Shown one piece after another: positions 39,918-51,181 of a DNA stretch of 64,000 nucleotides. This stretch comes from Ramlibacter terrae (lineage in GTDB: Bacteria > Pseudomonadota > Gammaproteobacteria > Burkholderiales > Burkholderiaceae_C): positions 1,364,001 through 1,428,000 of the forward strand of contig CP053418.1 in NCBI GenBank assembly GCA_013127575.1, read 5' to 3'. How positions within the stretch are numbered: position 1 is the stretch's first letter; every line of letters begins with the position of its first letter. Under the pieces are notes generated by a model. It saw only the letters and a list, made by a program, of their open reading frames with translations, had not been told where the DNA came from and ran no database searches. The position numbers and the translations under genes are program-made.

Positions 39918-41591
39918 ATGCTCCGGATCACCGAACTGCGCCTGCCCCTGGACCACGCGGAGGACGCATTGCGTCCCGCGATCGTGGCCCGGCTCGGCAT
40001 CGCCGACGCCGACCTGCTGGCGTTCGACGTGTTCCGGCGCGCCTACGACGCCCGCCGCAAGTCCGCGATCCTGCTGATCTACACGGTGGATTGCGAACTG
40101 CGCGACGAGGCTTCCGTGCTGGCCGCGAAGCAGGGCGATCCGCACGTCAAGCCGGCGCCCGACACCCGCTACCGTTTCGTCGCGCACGCGCCCGCGGACT
40201 ACTTCGCGGCGCAACGGCCGCGCCCGCTGGTCGTCGGCTTCGGCCCGTGCGGCATCTTCGCGGCGCTGCTGCTGGCGCAGATGGGCCTGCGCCCGATCGT
40301 GCTGGAGCGCGGCAAGGAAGTGCGCCAGCGCACCAAGGACACACGGGGCCTGTGGCGGCAGGGCGTGCTCGACCCGGCCTCGAACGTGCAGTTCGGCGAA
40401 GGCGGCGCCGGTACGTTCAGCGACGGCAAGCTGTGGAGCCAGATCAGCGATCCGCGCCACCTCACGCGCAAGGTGCTGGCCGAGTTCGTGAAGGCCGGCG
40501 CGCCCGACGAGATCCTGTTCGTCAGCAAGCCGCACATCGGCACCTTCCGGCTGGTGAGCATGGTCGAGAAGATGCGCGCCGACATCGTCGCGCTGGGCGG
40601 CGAGATCCGCTTCGGCCAGCAGGTGACGGACGTCCTCATCGAGCCCGACGGCGACGCGTCGCAGATCCGCGGCGTCACGCTCGCATCGGGCGAGCAATTG
40701 CGCGCCGACCACGTCGTGCTGGCCCTCGGCCACAGCGCGCGCGACACCTTCACGATGCTGCACGAGCGCGGCGTCTTCATGGAAGCCAAGCCTTTCTCGG
40801 TGGGCTTTCGCATCGAGCACCCGCAGGGCGTGATCGACCGCGCGCGCTTCGGCCCGAATGCGGGCAACCCCATCCTGGGCGCCGCCGACTACAAGCTGGT
40901 GCACCACGCGAAGAACGGCCGCAGCGTCTACAGCTTCTGCATGTGTCCCGGCGGCACGGTGGTTGCTGCGACGTCGGAACCCGAACGCGTGGTCACCAAC
41001 GGCATGAGCCAGTACTCGCGCAACGAGCGCAACGCCAATGCGGGCATCGTCGTGGGCATCGACCCCGGGGACTACCGGCAGGACGGGCTCGCCGAAGGCG
41101 CCGTCAGCCCGCTCGACGGCATGAAGTTCCAGCGCATCTGGGAGTCGCGCGCCTACGAACTTGGCGAGGGTGGCTACGTCGCGCCGGGCCAGCTGGTCGG
41201 CGACTTCGTCAAGCGCCAGCGCAGCACCGCGCTCGGCGGCGTGCTGCCTTCGTACAAGCCGGGCGTGCGCATGACCGACCTGGCGCAGAAAGGCCGCGGC
41301 AGCCTGCCCGACTACGCGCTCGACGCGATCCGCGAAGCGCTGCCCGCCTTCGAGCGGCAGATCGCCGGCTTCGCCATGCCGGACGCGGTGCTGACGGGCG
41401 TCGAGACGCGCACCTCGTCGCCGCTGCGCATCACGCGCAACCGCCAGCACCAGAGCCTGAACGTGCGCGGCCTTTACCCGGCCGGCGAGGGCGCGGGTTA
41501 CGCGGGCGGGATCATGTCGGCGGGCGTCGACGGCATCGAGGTGGCGGAATCCGTGGCGCGCGCGATGCTGGGCGTGGTGCCGCAGGCCTAG
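39918..41591 (+). CDS. Uncharacterised FAD-dependent dehydrogenase (COG2509)
   Basis: Unbroken 557-residue flavoprotein. An N-terminal ~90-residue module (LRITELRLPLDHAEDALRPA) precedes the FAD fold PLVVGFGPCGIFAALLLAQMG. Further conserved parts are SNVQFGEGGAGTFSDGKLWSQI, VLALGHSARDTF, YSFCMCPGGTVVAA and the C-terminal GLYPAGEGAGYAGGIMSAGVDGIE. Present in most bacteria, function not established. Monocistronic by spacing. Confidence 0.9.
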   Translation: MLRITELRLPLDHAEDALRPAIVARLGIADADLLAFDVFRRAYDARRKSAILLIYTVDCELRDEASVLAAKQGDPHVKPAPDTRYRFVAHAPADYFAAQRPRPLVVGFGPCGIFAALLLAQMGLRPIVLERGKEVRQRTKDTRGLWRQGVLDPASNVQFGEGGAGTFSDGKLWSQISDPRHLTRKVLAEFVKAGAPDEILFVSKPHIGTFRLVSMVEKMRADIVALGGEIRFGQQVTDVLIEPDGDASQIRGVTLASGEQLRADHVVLALGHSARDTFTMLHERGVFMEAKPFSVGFRIEHPQGVIDRARFGPNAGNPILGAADYKLVHHAKNGRSVYSFCMCPGGTVVAATSEPERVVTNGMSQYSRNERNANAGIVVGIDPGDYRQDGLAEGAVSPLDGMKFQRIWESRAYELGEGGYVAPGQLVGDFVKRQRSTALGGVLPSYKPGVRMTDLAQKGRGSLPDYALDAIREALPAFERQIAGFAMPDAVLTGVETRTSSPLRITRNRQHQSLNVRGLYPAGEGAGYAGGIMSAGVDGIEVAESVARAMLGVVPQA

Positions 41592-41672
41592 GCTCCTAGG
41601 GGGCAACCCCATTGACGCTGCCGCGGGGCAGCCTGTAGCGTCCGCGATGTCCTTTCCACATCGGAGACATCG

Positions 41673-42642
41673 ATGCGCCTGCTGCGAAAACTGGTCCCGG
41701 CCCTGCTGCTGCTGTGCAGCCCCCTCCTGGCTTCGGCGCAGGCCGACGACTACCCCAACCGGCCGATCAAGTGGATCGTCGCGTACCCGCCCGGCGGCTC
41801 CACCGACCTGGTGGCGCGCCTGATGGGGCAGTGGCTGTCGCAGCGCGTCGGGCAGCAGGTGATCATCGAGAACAAGCCGGGCGGCGGCAACAACATCGGC
41901 ACCGAGATGGCGATCAAGTCGCCGCCCGACGGCTACACGATCTTCCCTGGTGAATCCGGCCAACGCGATCAACGCCACGCTGTACCGCAACCTTTCGTTC
42001 AACTTCCTCAACGACATGGCGCCCATCGCCGGCTTCATCCGCGTGCCCAACGTCATGACGGTGACGAAGAACTTCCCGGCGAAGACGGTCGCCGAGTTCA
42101 TCGAGTACGGCAAGAAGAACCCGGACAAGATCAACATGGCGTCCTCGGGCGCGGGCACCTCGGTGCACCTCTCGGGCGAGCTGTTCAAGTCGATGGCCGG
42201 CGTCAGCATGAAGCACATCCCGTACAAGGGCGCCGGCCCCGCCATCACCGACCTGATCGGCGGGCAGGTCGACGTGCTGTTCGACAACATGCCCTCGATC
42301 ATCGGCCACATCCGCGGCGGCAGCGTCCGCGCGCTCGGCGTGACCAGCGCCGCGCGCTCGCCCGCGATGCCCGATGTGCCGGCGGTGGCCGAGACGGTGC
42401 CGGGCTACGAAGCCAGCGCGTGGTTCGGCGTGGCCGCGCCCAAGGGCACGCCGCCGGCCATCATCGCGCGACTCAATCGAGAATTCAACGCGGCGCTGGC
42501 GGACCCGACGATGCGCGCCAAGCTCGCGGACCTCGGTGGCGTGCCCATTCCCGGCACGCCGGAACAGTTCTGGGCCACGCACCGGATGGAAACGGAGAAG
42601 TGGGCGAAGATCGTGCAAGCCTCCGGCGCGAAGGCCGAGTGA
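41673..42642 (+). CDS. Bug-family (TctC-like) periplasmic solute receptor
   Basis: Signal LRKLVPALLLLCSPLLASAQA, then YPNRPIKWIVAYPPGGSTDL, ENKPGGGNNIGTEMAIKSPP, DGYTI, HIPYKGAGPAITDLIGGQVD and VPAVAETVPGYEA. About 323 residues. One break at about 41947, an extra C at TTCCTGG; the repaired join reads YTIFLVNPANAINATLY. It stands alone between a flavoprotein and the NfrB-like gene; no transporter partner nearby. Confidence 0.9.
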
Positions 42643-42740
42643 TGTTCACGCCGGTAGGAGCATTCCTACCGGCCGATGCGGGCGCCCCTGTCCGATACCT
42701 CATGGCGTGACATCTAGATTCGTCTGGTCACAAAGGGACC

Positions 42741-44661
42741 ATGACGGACACGATCACTTTCTTCTTCGCGGGCTTCAGCGCCGCGGGTTACCACGCCAGC
42801 CGGAAACAGCCGCCGCCATCGTCGCGCTGGCCATCCTGCTCTCGTCGCTCGACGACCTGTTCATCGACGCCTGGTACTGGTGCCGACGCGCCGCGCGCTG
42901 GTGGTCGCTGGAACGCACCGGCCGGCTGCAGCCGCTCACGCCGCAGCAGTTGCGCGAACGCGCCGAACAGCCGATCGCGATCATGGTGCCGGCCGGAAAG
43001 AGTCGGACGTGATCGCCTCGATGGTCGAGAACATGGTGCAGGTGCTCGACTACCAGCAGTACGTGGTGTTCATCGGCACGTATGTCAACGACCGCGAGAC
43101 GATCGACGAGGTGGAACGCATGTGCCGCCGCTACCGCCGCGTGCGGCGCGTGGAGGTGCCGCACGCCGGCCCCACCTGCAAGGCCGATTGCCTGAACCAC
43201 GTGGTGGACGCGATCTTCGCGCACGAAGCGAAGACCGGCACGCCCTTCGCCGGCGTGGTGCTGCACGACAGCGAGGACGTGCTGCATCCGCTGGAACTGC
43301 GCTTCTTCAACTACCTGCTGCCGCGCAAGGACATGATCCAGCTGCCGGTGGCCTCGCTGGAGCGGCGGCTTGGCGAACTCGTGGCGGGGACGTACATGGA
43401 CGAATTCGCCGAGAGCCACGGCAAGGAGATGCTGGTGCGCGAGAGCATCGCCGGCATGGTGCCCTCCGCCGGCGTCGGCACCTGCTTCTCGCGCCGCGCG
43501 CTGCTGGCGCTGATCGACGCCGAAGGCAACCACGCCTTCAACATCTCCAGCCTGACCGAGGACTACGACGTCGGCATGCGGCTGCAGGCGCTGGGCATGC
43601 AGTCGATCTTCGGCATCTTCCCGGTGACGTACCGCGTGCGGCGGCGCGACTGGCGCGGCGCCGAACGCGAGGTGGAGGTCCGGGCGCCGATGGCGGTGCG
43701 CGAGTTCTTCCCCGACAGCTTCCACGCCGCCTACCGCCAGAAGTCGCGCTGGGTGCTGGGCATCGGCCTGCAGGGCTGGCACCAGATCCCCCGGGGCGGG
43801 CGCTCGTTCGCCGAGCGCTACCTGCTGCTGCACGACCGCAAGGGCGTGCTCACCTCGTTCATCAGCATCGTGGCGTACGCGCTCGCGCTGCAGTTCCTCC
43901 TGCTGCACGCCGGCACCGCGGCGGGCTGGTGGGGCGCGGGAAAGCCGGCGCTGTTCGTCGCCGGCAGCCCGTGGATGGCGCTGGTGTGGATCAACGCCTG
44001 CTTCCCGGTGCTTCGCGCCGGGCACCGCATGTACTTCACGACGCGCCTGTACGGCGGGCTGCACGGCCTGATGTCGGCGCCGCGCATGATCATCGGCAAC
44101 TTCGTCAACTGCCTCGCGGTCGGCCGCGCATGGCGGCTCTATCTCGCTTCGATGCTCCTCGGGCGCAAGCTGGTGTGGGACAAGACGGCGCACGATTTCC
44201 CCAGCGCCGACCAGCTCGGACGCGCGACCGCCAGCGCACGGGCGAGCTGCTGCGCTCGTGGCAGGCGGTGGCGCCCGAACATCTCGAGCAGGCGCTCGGC
44301 CAGCAGGCGGCGGAGGGCGCTCTGCTCGGGCAGGTGCTGGTGGCCAATGGCTGGCTGGACGAGGAGACGCTGGCGGAGGCGATCGCCTACCAGGCCGACC
44401 TGCCGCGGGCGCAGGTGACGCCCGATGCCGTGCAGGCCCACGCGGCGCGCCTGCCGCTGGAGGTGGCAGACCGCTTGCGCGCGGTCTGCGTCGGGATGGA
44501 TGCGGGTGGCCGGCCGCTGCTGGCGGTGGCGGCACCGCTGGCGCCGGACGCCCCGGCCGAATGTGCGGCGCACTGGCTGCCGAGCCGCTGCAGCAAATCG
44601 CGCGCGACAGCGAAGTGAAGATGGCGTTGCAGCTCGGCCGGGGACTTCACGTTCGACGTGA
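42741..44661 (+). CDS. nfrB: NfrB-like inner-membrane glycosyltransferase with C-terminal MshEN domain
   Basis: Homologue of NfrB, the phage-N4 adsorption protein B, a c-di-GMP-responsive glycosyltransferase for a surface glycan. Order: N-terminal TM region with ILLSSLDDLFIDAWYW, QPIAIMVPAW, donor-site stretch GPTCKADCLNHVVDAI, VVLHDSEDVLHPLELRFFNYL (DxD-type acids), PSAGVGTCFSRRAL and SLTEDYDVGMRL, QKSRWVLGIGLQG, C-terminal TM helices, then an MshEN-type domain (LLGQVLVANGWLDEETLAEA). About 640 residues. Breaks near 42805, 43000 (CCTGG lost a T), 44225, 44570 and 44639 (CCAGG lost an A; repair puts the stop at 44659). No nfrA-like gene is in the window. Confidence 0.87.
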
Positions 44662-44672
44662 TCCCCGCAGCG

Positions 44673-45653
<981 letters not shown>

Positions 45654-45715
45654 CCTGCGCAGATGGGGCTGCGCTGCGCAAGGGCAAGGGGCGCCGGTGT
45701 CATTACCATCGCGCC

Positions 45716-46356
45716 ATGCCCCTGCGCCGCCGCTCCCTGCTGATCGCCCCCTTCGCCGCGGCCGGCCCGGCCGCCTGCGGCCGCAAGCCGAAGATGGCGC
45801 CGCTGGCCGCCGGCAGCACCGTGCTGGCGCTGGGCGATTCCATCACCCGGGGCACCGGCGCGGCGCGCGAGGCCAGCTATCCGGCGGTGCTGGCGCAAAG
45901 CACGGGCTGGAACGTGGTGAATGCCGGCGTGCCGGGCGACACCTCGGCCGGCGCGCTGCAGCGGCTTCCGGCGCTGCTGGAACAGCATGCGCCCGCACTG
46001 GTGCTGGTGAGCATCGGCGGCAACGACTTCCTGCGGCGCATGCCGCCTGCCGAGACCCGCGCGAACATCGCCGCGATCTGCCGCCAGGCGGCGGCCGCCG
46101 GCGCGCAGGTGCTGCTGGTCGCGGTGCCGGAGGCGAACGCCCGGCCGCCGTCGCGCGGTCGCTGGGCGACCACGCGATGTACGCGGAGCTCGCGACCGAG
46201 CTCAAGGTGCCGCTGCATGCGGGCGGCTGGGCCGGCGTGTTGAACGACCCGGCCCTGCGCTCGGACCCGATCCACGCCAACGCACAAGGCTATGCCGAGT
46301 TCGCGCGCGGCCTCGAGAAGACGGTGCGCGAACTCGGGCTCCTGCCCAGGCGCTGA
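45716..46356 (+). CDS. GDSL/SGNH esterase (arylesterase/TesA-like)
   Basis: Periplasmic or lipid-anchored esterase: N-terminus [21 protein letters not shown] has a Tat-like RR and a Cys suited to lipid attachment. SGNH blocks: I in [12 protein letters not shown] (catalytic Ser), II in [13 protein letters not shown] (Gly), III in [12 protein letters not shown] (Asn), V in [12 protein letters not shown] (Asp and His). About 213 residues; one break near 46142. Confidence 0.87.
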
Positions 46357-46362
46357 GCGCGC

Positions 46363-46923
46363 TCAGCCCGCCAGCGTCCCCAGGATGCCCTGCGCCGACT
46401 GCAGGTGCTGGCGCAGCACCGGCAGCGTCTTGGCCGCGAAGCCCTTCAGCGCCGGGTCCTGCAGCGTGCGCGAGGCGCTGTCGAACAGCGTGATGTCGGT
46501 CTGGTGGTCCTGCACGCCGGTGATGCGCATGTACTCGCGGTCGAACTCGGCGCCCGACAGGCGCGAGAGCTGCGCGATCTTGGCCTGCTTGTCGGGCGGC
46601 AGCGAAGCGGGCGGGGTGATGCCCTTGCCGCGCATGATGCCGAGCAGTTCGTTGTTGGCCATGGTGTGGTGCTGCACCAGCATGTTGGCGAAGTCCTTGA
46701 CGCGCGGGTTGGTGGCCTTGCCCGCCGCCATGCGCGAGACTTCCACTTCGTACATGCCATTGCCGGCGGCGGTGGTGGCGAAGGTCACGTCGGCGGCCGG
46801 CAGGCGCACCTCGGCGGCGGACGACGGGCCCGCGCCCATCGAGGAGTTCATGCTGGAGCAGCCGGCGGCGCCGAGGGCGGCGGCGGACATCGCCGTGGTC
46901 AGCAGCAGGGAAGGACGGTTCAT
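46363..46923 (-). CDS. DUF4142 lipoprotein
   Basis: Unbroken 186-residue protein with lipoprotein signal SLLLTTAMSAAALGAAGC. The mature part is a helical DUF4142 (ferritin-like helical) domain: DFANMLVQHHTMANNELLGIM, PPDKQAKIAQLSRLSGAEFDREYM and VQDHQTDITLFDSAS, with paired His residues at the usual places. Function of the family is not known; it is common in soil and plant bacteria. Start at 46923 fits the AGGAAAAA ribosome-binding site. Confidence 0.87.
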   Translation of the reverse strand: MNRPSLLLTTAMSAAALGAAGCSSMNSSMGAGPSSAAEVRLPAADVTFATTAAGNGMYEVEVSRMAAGKATNPRVKDFANMLVQHHTMANNELLGIMRGKGITPPASLPPDKQAKIAQLSRLSGAEFDREYMRITGVQDHQTDITLFDSASRTLQDPALKGFAAKTLPVLRQHLQSAQGILGTLAG

Positions 46924-47037
46924 GGGTTTTTCCTTTTGACTTGGGATGCGTTCGAGCATGCAGTTGCAGGAAACGTCCGACGTCGGGAGCCTGCGGAAGG
47001 CTCGCGTAGGAAAACGAATGCGCAGCGCTGGCGCGGC

Positions 47038-48778
47038 TCAGCCGGCGGCCGGTTCGCGCAGGGTGAAGAAGAAGGTCGCGCCTTCGCCCGGCCGGCCTGG
47101 CACCACACCTTGCCGCCGTGCAGCGCGAGGATGCGCTGCACCGTCGCCAGCCCACACCGGTGCCCGGAAATTCGGTGGCGGTGTGCATGCGCTGGAACGG
47201 CTGGAACAGGTTGCCCGCCTCGGTGCTGTCGAAGCCGGCGCCGTTGTCGCTGACGAAGAAGGTCTGCCAGCCCTCGGCCTGCGCGTCCTCGAGCCGGCCG
47301 AAGGTGATGCGCGCGGGCGTGCGGCCGCCCGTGAACTTCCATGCGTTGCCCGGGAGGTTGTCGAGCACTGGCGCACCAGCGCGGCATCCGCGCGGGCCGC
47401 CAGCCTTCCTGCACATGGGCTTCCACGTCGCGCTGCGGTTCCGCGTCGCGCAGCCGCTCCAGCAGTTCCTGCGCCATCGCGCTCAGGTCGACCCGCACCA
47501 GCCGCAAGGGCGCGCGGGTGAGCTTGCCCAGCTCCAGCAGGTGCTGCGTGAGCGCGTCCATCTGCTTCGCGTTGGCGCGGATGCGCGCCGGGTAGCGCAT
47601 GTGGCGCTCGCTGCCCGACGCGGCGACCACCGACTCGAGCTCGCCCGCGAAGCCGCTGATCGCGGCCAGCGGCGCGCGCACGTCATGGGCGATGGTGTAC
47701 GAGAAGCTTTCCAGTCCTGGTAGGCCTGTTCGAGCTGCTGCGTGCGGTGCTGCACCTTGGCGTCGAGCTGCTGGTTGAGCACCTGCAGCCGCGTGCGCGC
47801 GCGGCTGAGCGACTGGGCGCGCCGCGTGCTTTCGGCCTGCAGGCGCGCGAGCACGAGGTACACGCCGAGCAGCACCACGGTCATCGCGACGCAGGCCACC
47901 GGGTAGAACACGCGGCGCTCGTGGAACGCGGTCATCGCGTCGCGCCGCGCGGACGCCACCACCACCTGCAGGTTCGGTGGGCAGCGCGCGCAGCGACACG
48001 AGCTGCTCCTCGCCTTCGATGCGCAGCCGCTCGCCGCCGGTGCGCAGGAACGCCAGCGCCTGCGCCGCCTCCTGCTGCGACACGGCGCCGCCGCCGGAGC
48101 GCCAGGCGGCGCGCACGATGCCGTCGTCGCCCACCAGCACCACGGTGGTGGCATCGCGCAGCCGCGCCGAGGCCATCACGCCGAGCAGCGTGGGCACCGG
48201 CGTCAGGGCGACCGCGATCTCGGGCGGTCCCGGTCCGCCGGGCTGCGACAGCGGCATCGCCAGCGGCACCAGCAGGTGCCGCCCGTGGGCACCGGCGGGC
48301 CCACGGTGATTTCGGTGGAAGGGCGCACGTGCTGCCGCAGGCGCGTGCAGTCGGCGGCCGTGAGGAAGGAGGCGGCGTCGATGCTGCTGAGGATCCGGCC
48401 GTCCGCGGTGCACACCGCCAGTTCGACGAAGGCGTCGTTGGCCCGCAGCCGGTCGCGCAGCAGTTCCAGCAGGCGCGCCTCGCCTTCGGCGCGGTACACG
48501 TCCGCCAGCAGCTGGTGCACCGCGCGGGCGTTGCGGAACACCCGCACGGCGTAGTGGTCCACGGCGGTCGCCAGGTTGGCGTCGCGCTGCGCGACCGTCT
48601 CCGGGGCCAGCCTGCGCTCATGCGTCGTGTGTTCGACGAAGGCGGCCCAGACCAGCAAGGCCATCACCACCATGGCGGCCGTGAAGATGTGGCGCCACCG
48701 GTTGGAGCCCTCCTGCAGCTGCTGCAGCTGGATGGCGGGCGCGGTCTCGGCGAAGTCAGCGGCCGCGGGGAAGGCGCA
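47038..48778 (-). CDS. Sensor histidine kinase with periplasmic sensor domain
   Basis: About 575-residue membrane kinase. TM1 AAMVVMALLVWAAFVEH, a ~240-residue extracytoplasmic (Cache-like) domain, TM2 VACVAMTVVLLGVYLVLARL, a coiled linker (VLNQQLDAKVQHRTQQLEQA), HisKA box ESFSYTIAHDVRAPLAAISG and HATPase motifs (VLDNLPGNAWKFT, DNGAGFD, GTGVGLATVQRI), as in bacteriophytochrome-type kinases. No receiver domain or cognate regulator is beside it. Breaks near 47090, 47150, 47370, 47400, 47716, 47975, 48293 and at the very start, so the start is approximate. It follows the SDR gene by about 8 bases. Confidence 0.82.
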
Positions 48779-48786
48779 TACGTCGC

Positions 48787-49572
48787 CTACACCACCATGG
48801 GAGTGGCGGCGCCGTCCATGGAGAGCACCGCGCCCGAGATGTAGCTGGCCTTCGGTGAGGCGAGGAACACGACGGCGGCGGCGATCTCCTCCGCGCTCGC
48901 CAGGCGGCCCAGCGGCATCTTCGCCTGCGCCTGGCGCAGCACCTCGTCCGGGGTCGTGTTGCGCAGGCGCGCATCGGCGGCCAGCCCTTCGGCCAGGCGT
49001 TCGGTCATCGTCAGCGCCGGATTGACGGCATTGACGCGCACGCCCTGCGGCCCCCGGCGGCGGCCAGGCCGGCGCTGGCGAGCATCAACGCGGCGTTCGC
49101 CGCGCCGCCGGCCAGTGCGTCGGCGAGGCCACCTTGCCACCCATGCCGACCACGTTGACGATCGAGCCCGCGCCGCGCGCGCCCATGCGCTTGACCAGCG
49201 GGTCCATCACGTGGACGTAGGTGAAGAACTTGGCCTGCATGGCGTCGTGCCACGCTTGCGGCTGCAGTTCGGCGAAGGGCGTGCGGCGGGCGGCGCCGGC
49301 CGAATTGACCAGGATGTCGATCGGCCCGCCGGCGGCTTCCGCCTCGTTCACCACCCGCAGGGCGGCGGCGGCGTCGGCCGGTCGGCGCAGAAACCGGCGG
49401 CGGCGAATCCCTCGCCTTGCAAGGCCGCCAGCGCCTGGTCCATGTTCTCCCGGCTGCGGCCCACGAGCGACACGCGCGCGCCTTCGCGCAGGAATGCTCG
49501 GGCGCAGGCCAGCCCGATGCCCCGGCTGCCGCCGGTGACCAGCACGTGCCGGCCTGTCAGTTCGAGGTCCAT
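48787..49572 (-). CDS. SDR-fold oxidoreductase lacking the usual YxxxK
   Basis: About 262-residue Rossmann protein: cofactor motif LVTGGSRGIGLACARAFL, then ILVNSAGAARRTPFAEL (NxAG), SIVNVVGMGGK, and VNAVNPALTMTERLAEG with the C-terminal SYISGAVLSMDGAA. After repairing a lost C at CACCTGG (about 49128) the active-site region reads HLAGGAANAALMLASAG: where classical SDRs have Y-x-A-S-K it has G-G-A-A-N, so both Tyr and Lys are missing. Similar sequences exist in Burkholderiales as far as I recall, so the change is probably genuine. Other breaks near 49060 and 49384. Confidence 0.83.
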
Positions 49573-49621
49573 GGTGTCCGCCTTCTTTCAAGACGGAGCG
49601 TACGCGACTTTGCGCGGCGGG

Positions 49622-51181
49622 TCAGCCGGAATCCGGGCTCGTCCCCAGTTGCTGCAGCGCGGAGAACATCTCGTCCGGATCCACCGGCTTGGCGAAGTGC
49701 CGGTCGAAGCCGGCGGCGCGCGCCGCCGGGCGGTCCTGCTCCGTGCCGTAGCCGGTGACGGCCACCAGCAAGGTGCCGGCGAAAGCGGGGTCGGCCCGCA
49801 GCGTGCGCGCCACCTCGTAGCCGCTCATGCCGGGCAGGCCGATGTCGCACAGCAGGACGTCGGGGCGCTGGTTGCGCGCCGCCGCCACCGCGTCGGGGCC
49901 CGAGTGCGCCGGGGCCACTTCGTAGCCGGCCAGCTCCAGCAGCATCTTCAGCGTCTCGGCCGCATCCACGTTGTCTTCGGCAAGCAGCACGCGCAGGCCG
50001 CCGGTGTTCGCGGGCGCTTCGGCCGGCTGCGCCTCGGGCGCGCCGCGTTCGGCCAGCGGCAGCGTCAGGCGGAAACGGCTGCCGCGGCCCGGGCCGTCGG
50101 AGCGGGCCTCGACGCGTCCGCCGTGCAATTCGGTCACCCCCTTGACCATCGCCAGTCCCAGCCCGAGGCCGCCCCGCGCCCGCTCCAGCGAGCGGTCGGC
50201 CTGCACGAAGGGCTGGAACACGAAGGGAAGGTCGGCTGCCGCGATGCCGTCGCCCTCGTCGGTCACGGCCAGCACCACCTCTCCGTCCGCGGCGGTGAGC
50301 GCGAGGCGCACCACGCCCTGGTCGGGCGAGAACTTGATGGCGTTGTCGACGAGGTTTTCCACGGCCTGGCGCAGCCGCGTGGCGTCGCCGTCGACCCCAG
50401 GCCGGCGCCGCGGCGTCGCACGCCAGCCGGATGCCGCGCTGCGCGGCCGCGGCCTCGTGCGCCAGCACGCAGCCGCGCACCAGCTCGGCGAAGTCGAGCG
50501 GCTCGCGTTCCAGCACGATGCTGCCGCGCGTGAGGCGCGAGACATCGAGCAGCCGCGCGATGATGTTGCCCATGTGCGCGACCTGCCGCTCGACCACGTC
50601 CGTCAGCTGCGCCACGCGCGGCGAGCCGGCCTGCGCGCGCAGCGCATGGGCGGCGTAGCGCACCGGCGCCAGCGGGTTGCGCAGTTCGTGGGCCAGCATC
50701 GCCGGGGAAGTCGTCCTTGCGGCGCGCCTCCTCGGCCTGCTGGCGCAGCAGCAGCCGCACGGAACTGGCGGCCCCGCGCGCGCAGGGCGCTGTTGACCGC
50801 GGAAACCGGGTCGCCCATGGCCATGGGGCGCGTCAGCACGGTCACGTTGCCCAGCGTCGCCAGCCGGGCGGGGTCGGGCGAGCGGTGCGCGTGCTGCGCC
50901 ACCACGATCAGCGGCAGGTCCGACCAGGCGGGCTGGGCCGGGGCGTGCTCGCGCAGCCAGGCCACCAGCGTCGGCGACAGTGCTTCCTCGGCGAGCAGCA
51001 CCGCGCCGGCGTCCTCGTCCGCTTCGAGCCGCGCGCGCAGGTCGGCTTCGTCGCGGCAGCGCTCGCACTGCCGGCCCGCCTGCGTCAGCACGCGGCAACT
51101 CAGCTCCCCGTCGCGGCCGGGGGCCAGCACGTAGACGGTCGAGGAGGGCGCTTCGCCCGGAGCGGCAGCCACCACCGCCAT
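49622..51181 (-). CDS. Hybrid histidine kinase/response regulator linked to KaiC-like ATPase
   Basis: Soluble hybrid kinase of about 520 residues. N-terminal ~125 residues form a pseudo-receiver (TVYVLAPGRDGELSCRVLT, DLPLIVVAQ, LGNVTVLTRPM) without the phospho-Asp; then HisKA with LAMLAHELRNPLAPVRYA, HATPase (AVENLVDNAIKFS, DEGDGIAAAD, GGLGLGLAMVKGV) and a C-terminal true receiver (LLAEDNVDAAETL, VLLCDIGLPGMSG, VTGYG, FAKPVD). Breaks near 50398, 50703 (inside TTCCTGG) and 50775. No membrane segment. Its start overlaps the KaiC-like stop, so the two products are made together. Confidence 0.87.

Noticed and set aside
41585..41600. CCTAGG-CT-CCTAGG after the COG2509 gene and a similar GGCTCCTAGGG near 61831
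   Set aside because: CTAG is rare in bacteria and the likeness is curious, but only about 11 bases are shared and no further flanking similarity is visible; it may be chance.
41625..41645. GCTGCC-GCGG-GGCAGC stem as a terminator of the COG2509 gene
   Set aside because: A short stem without a T run; in sequence this GC-rich such stems are frequent and I see no support for termination.
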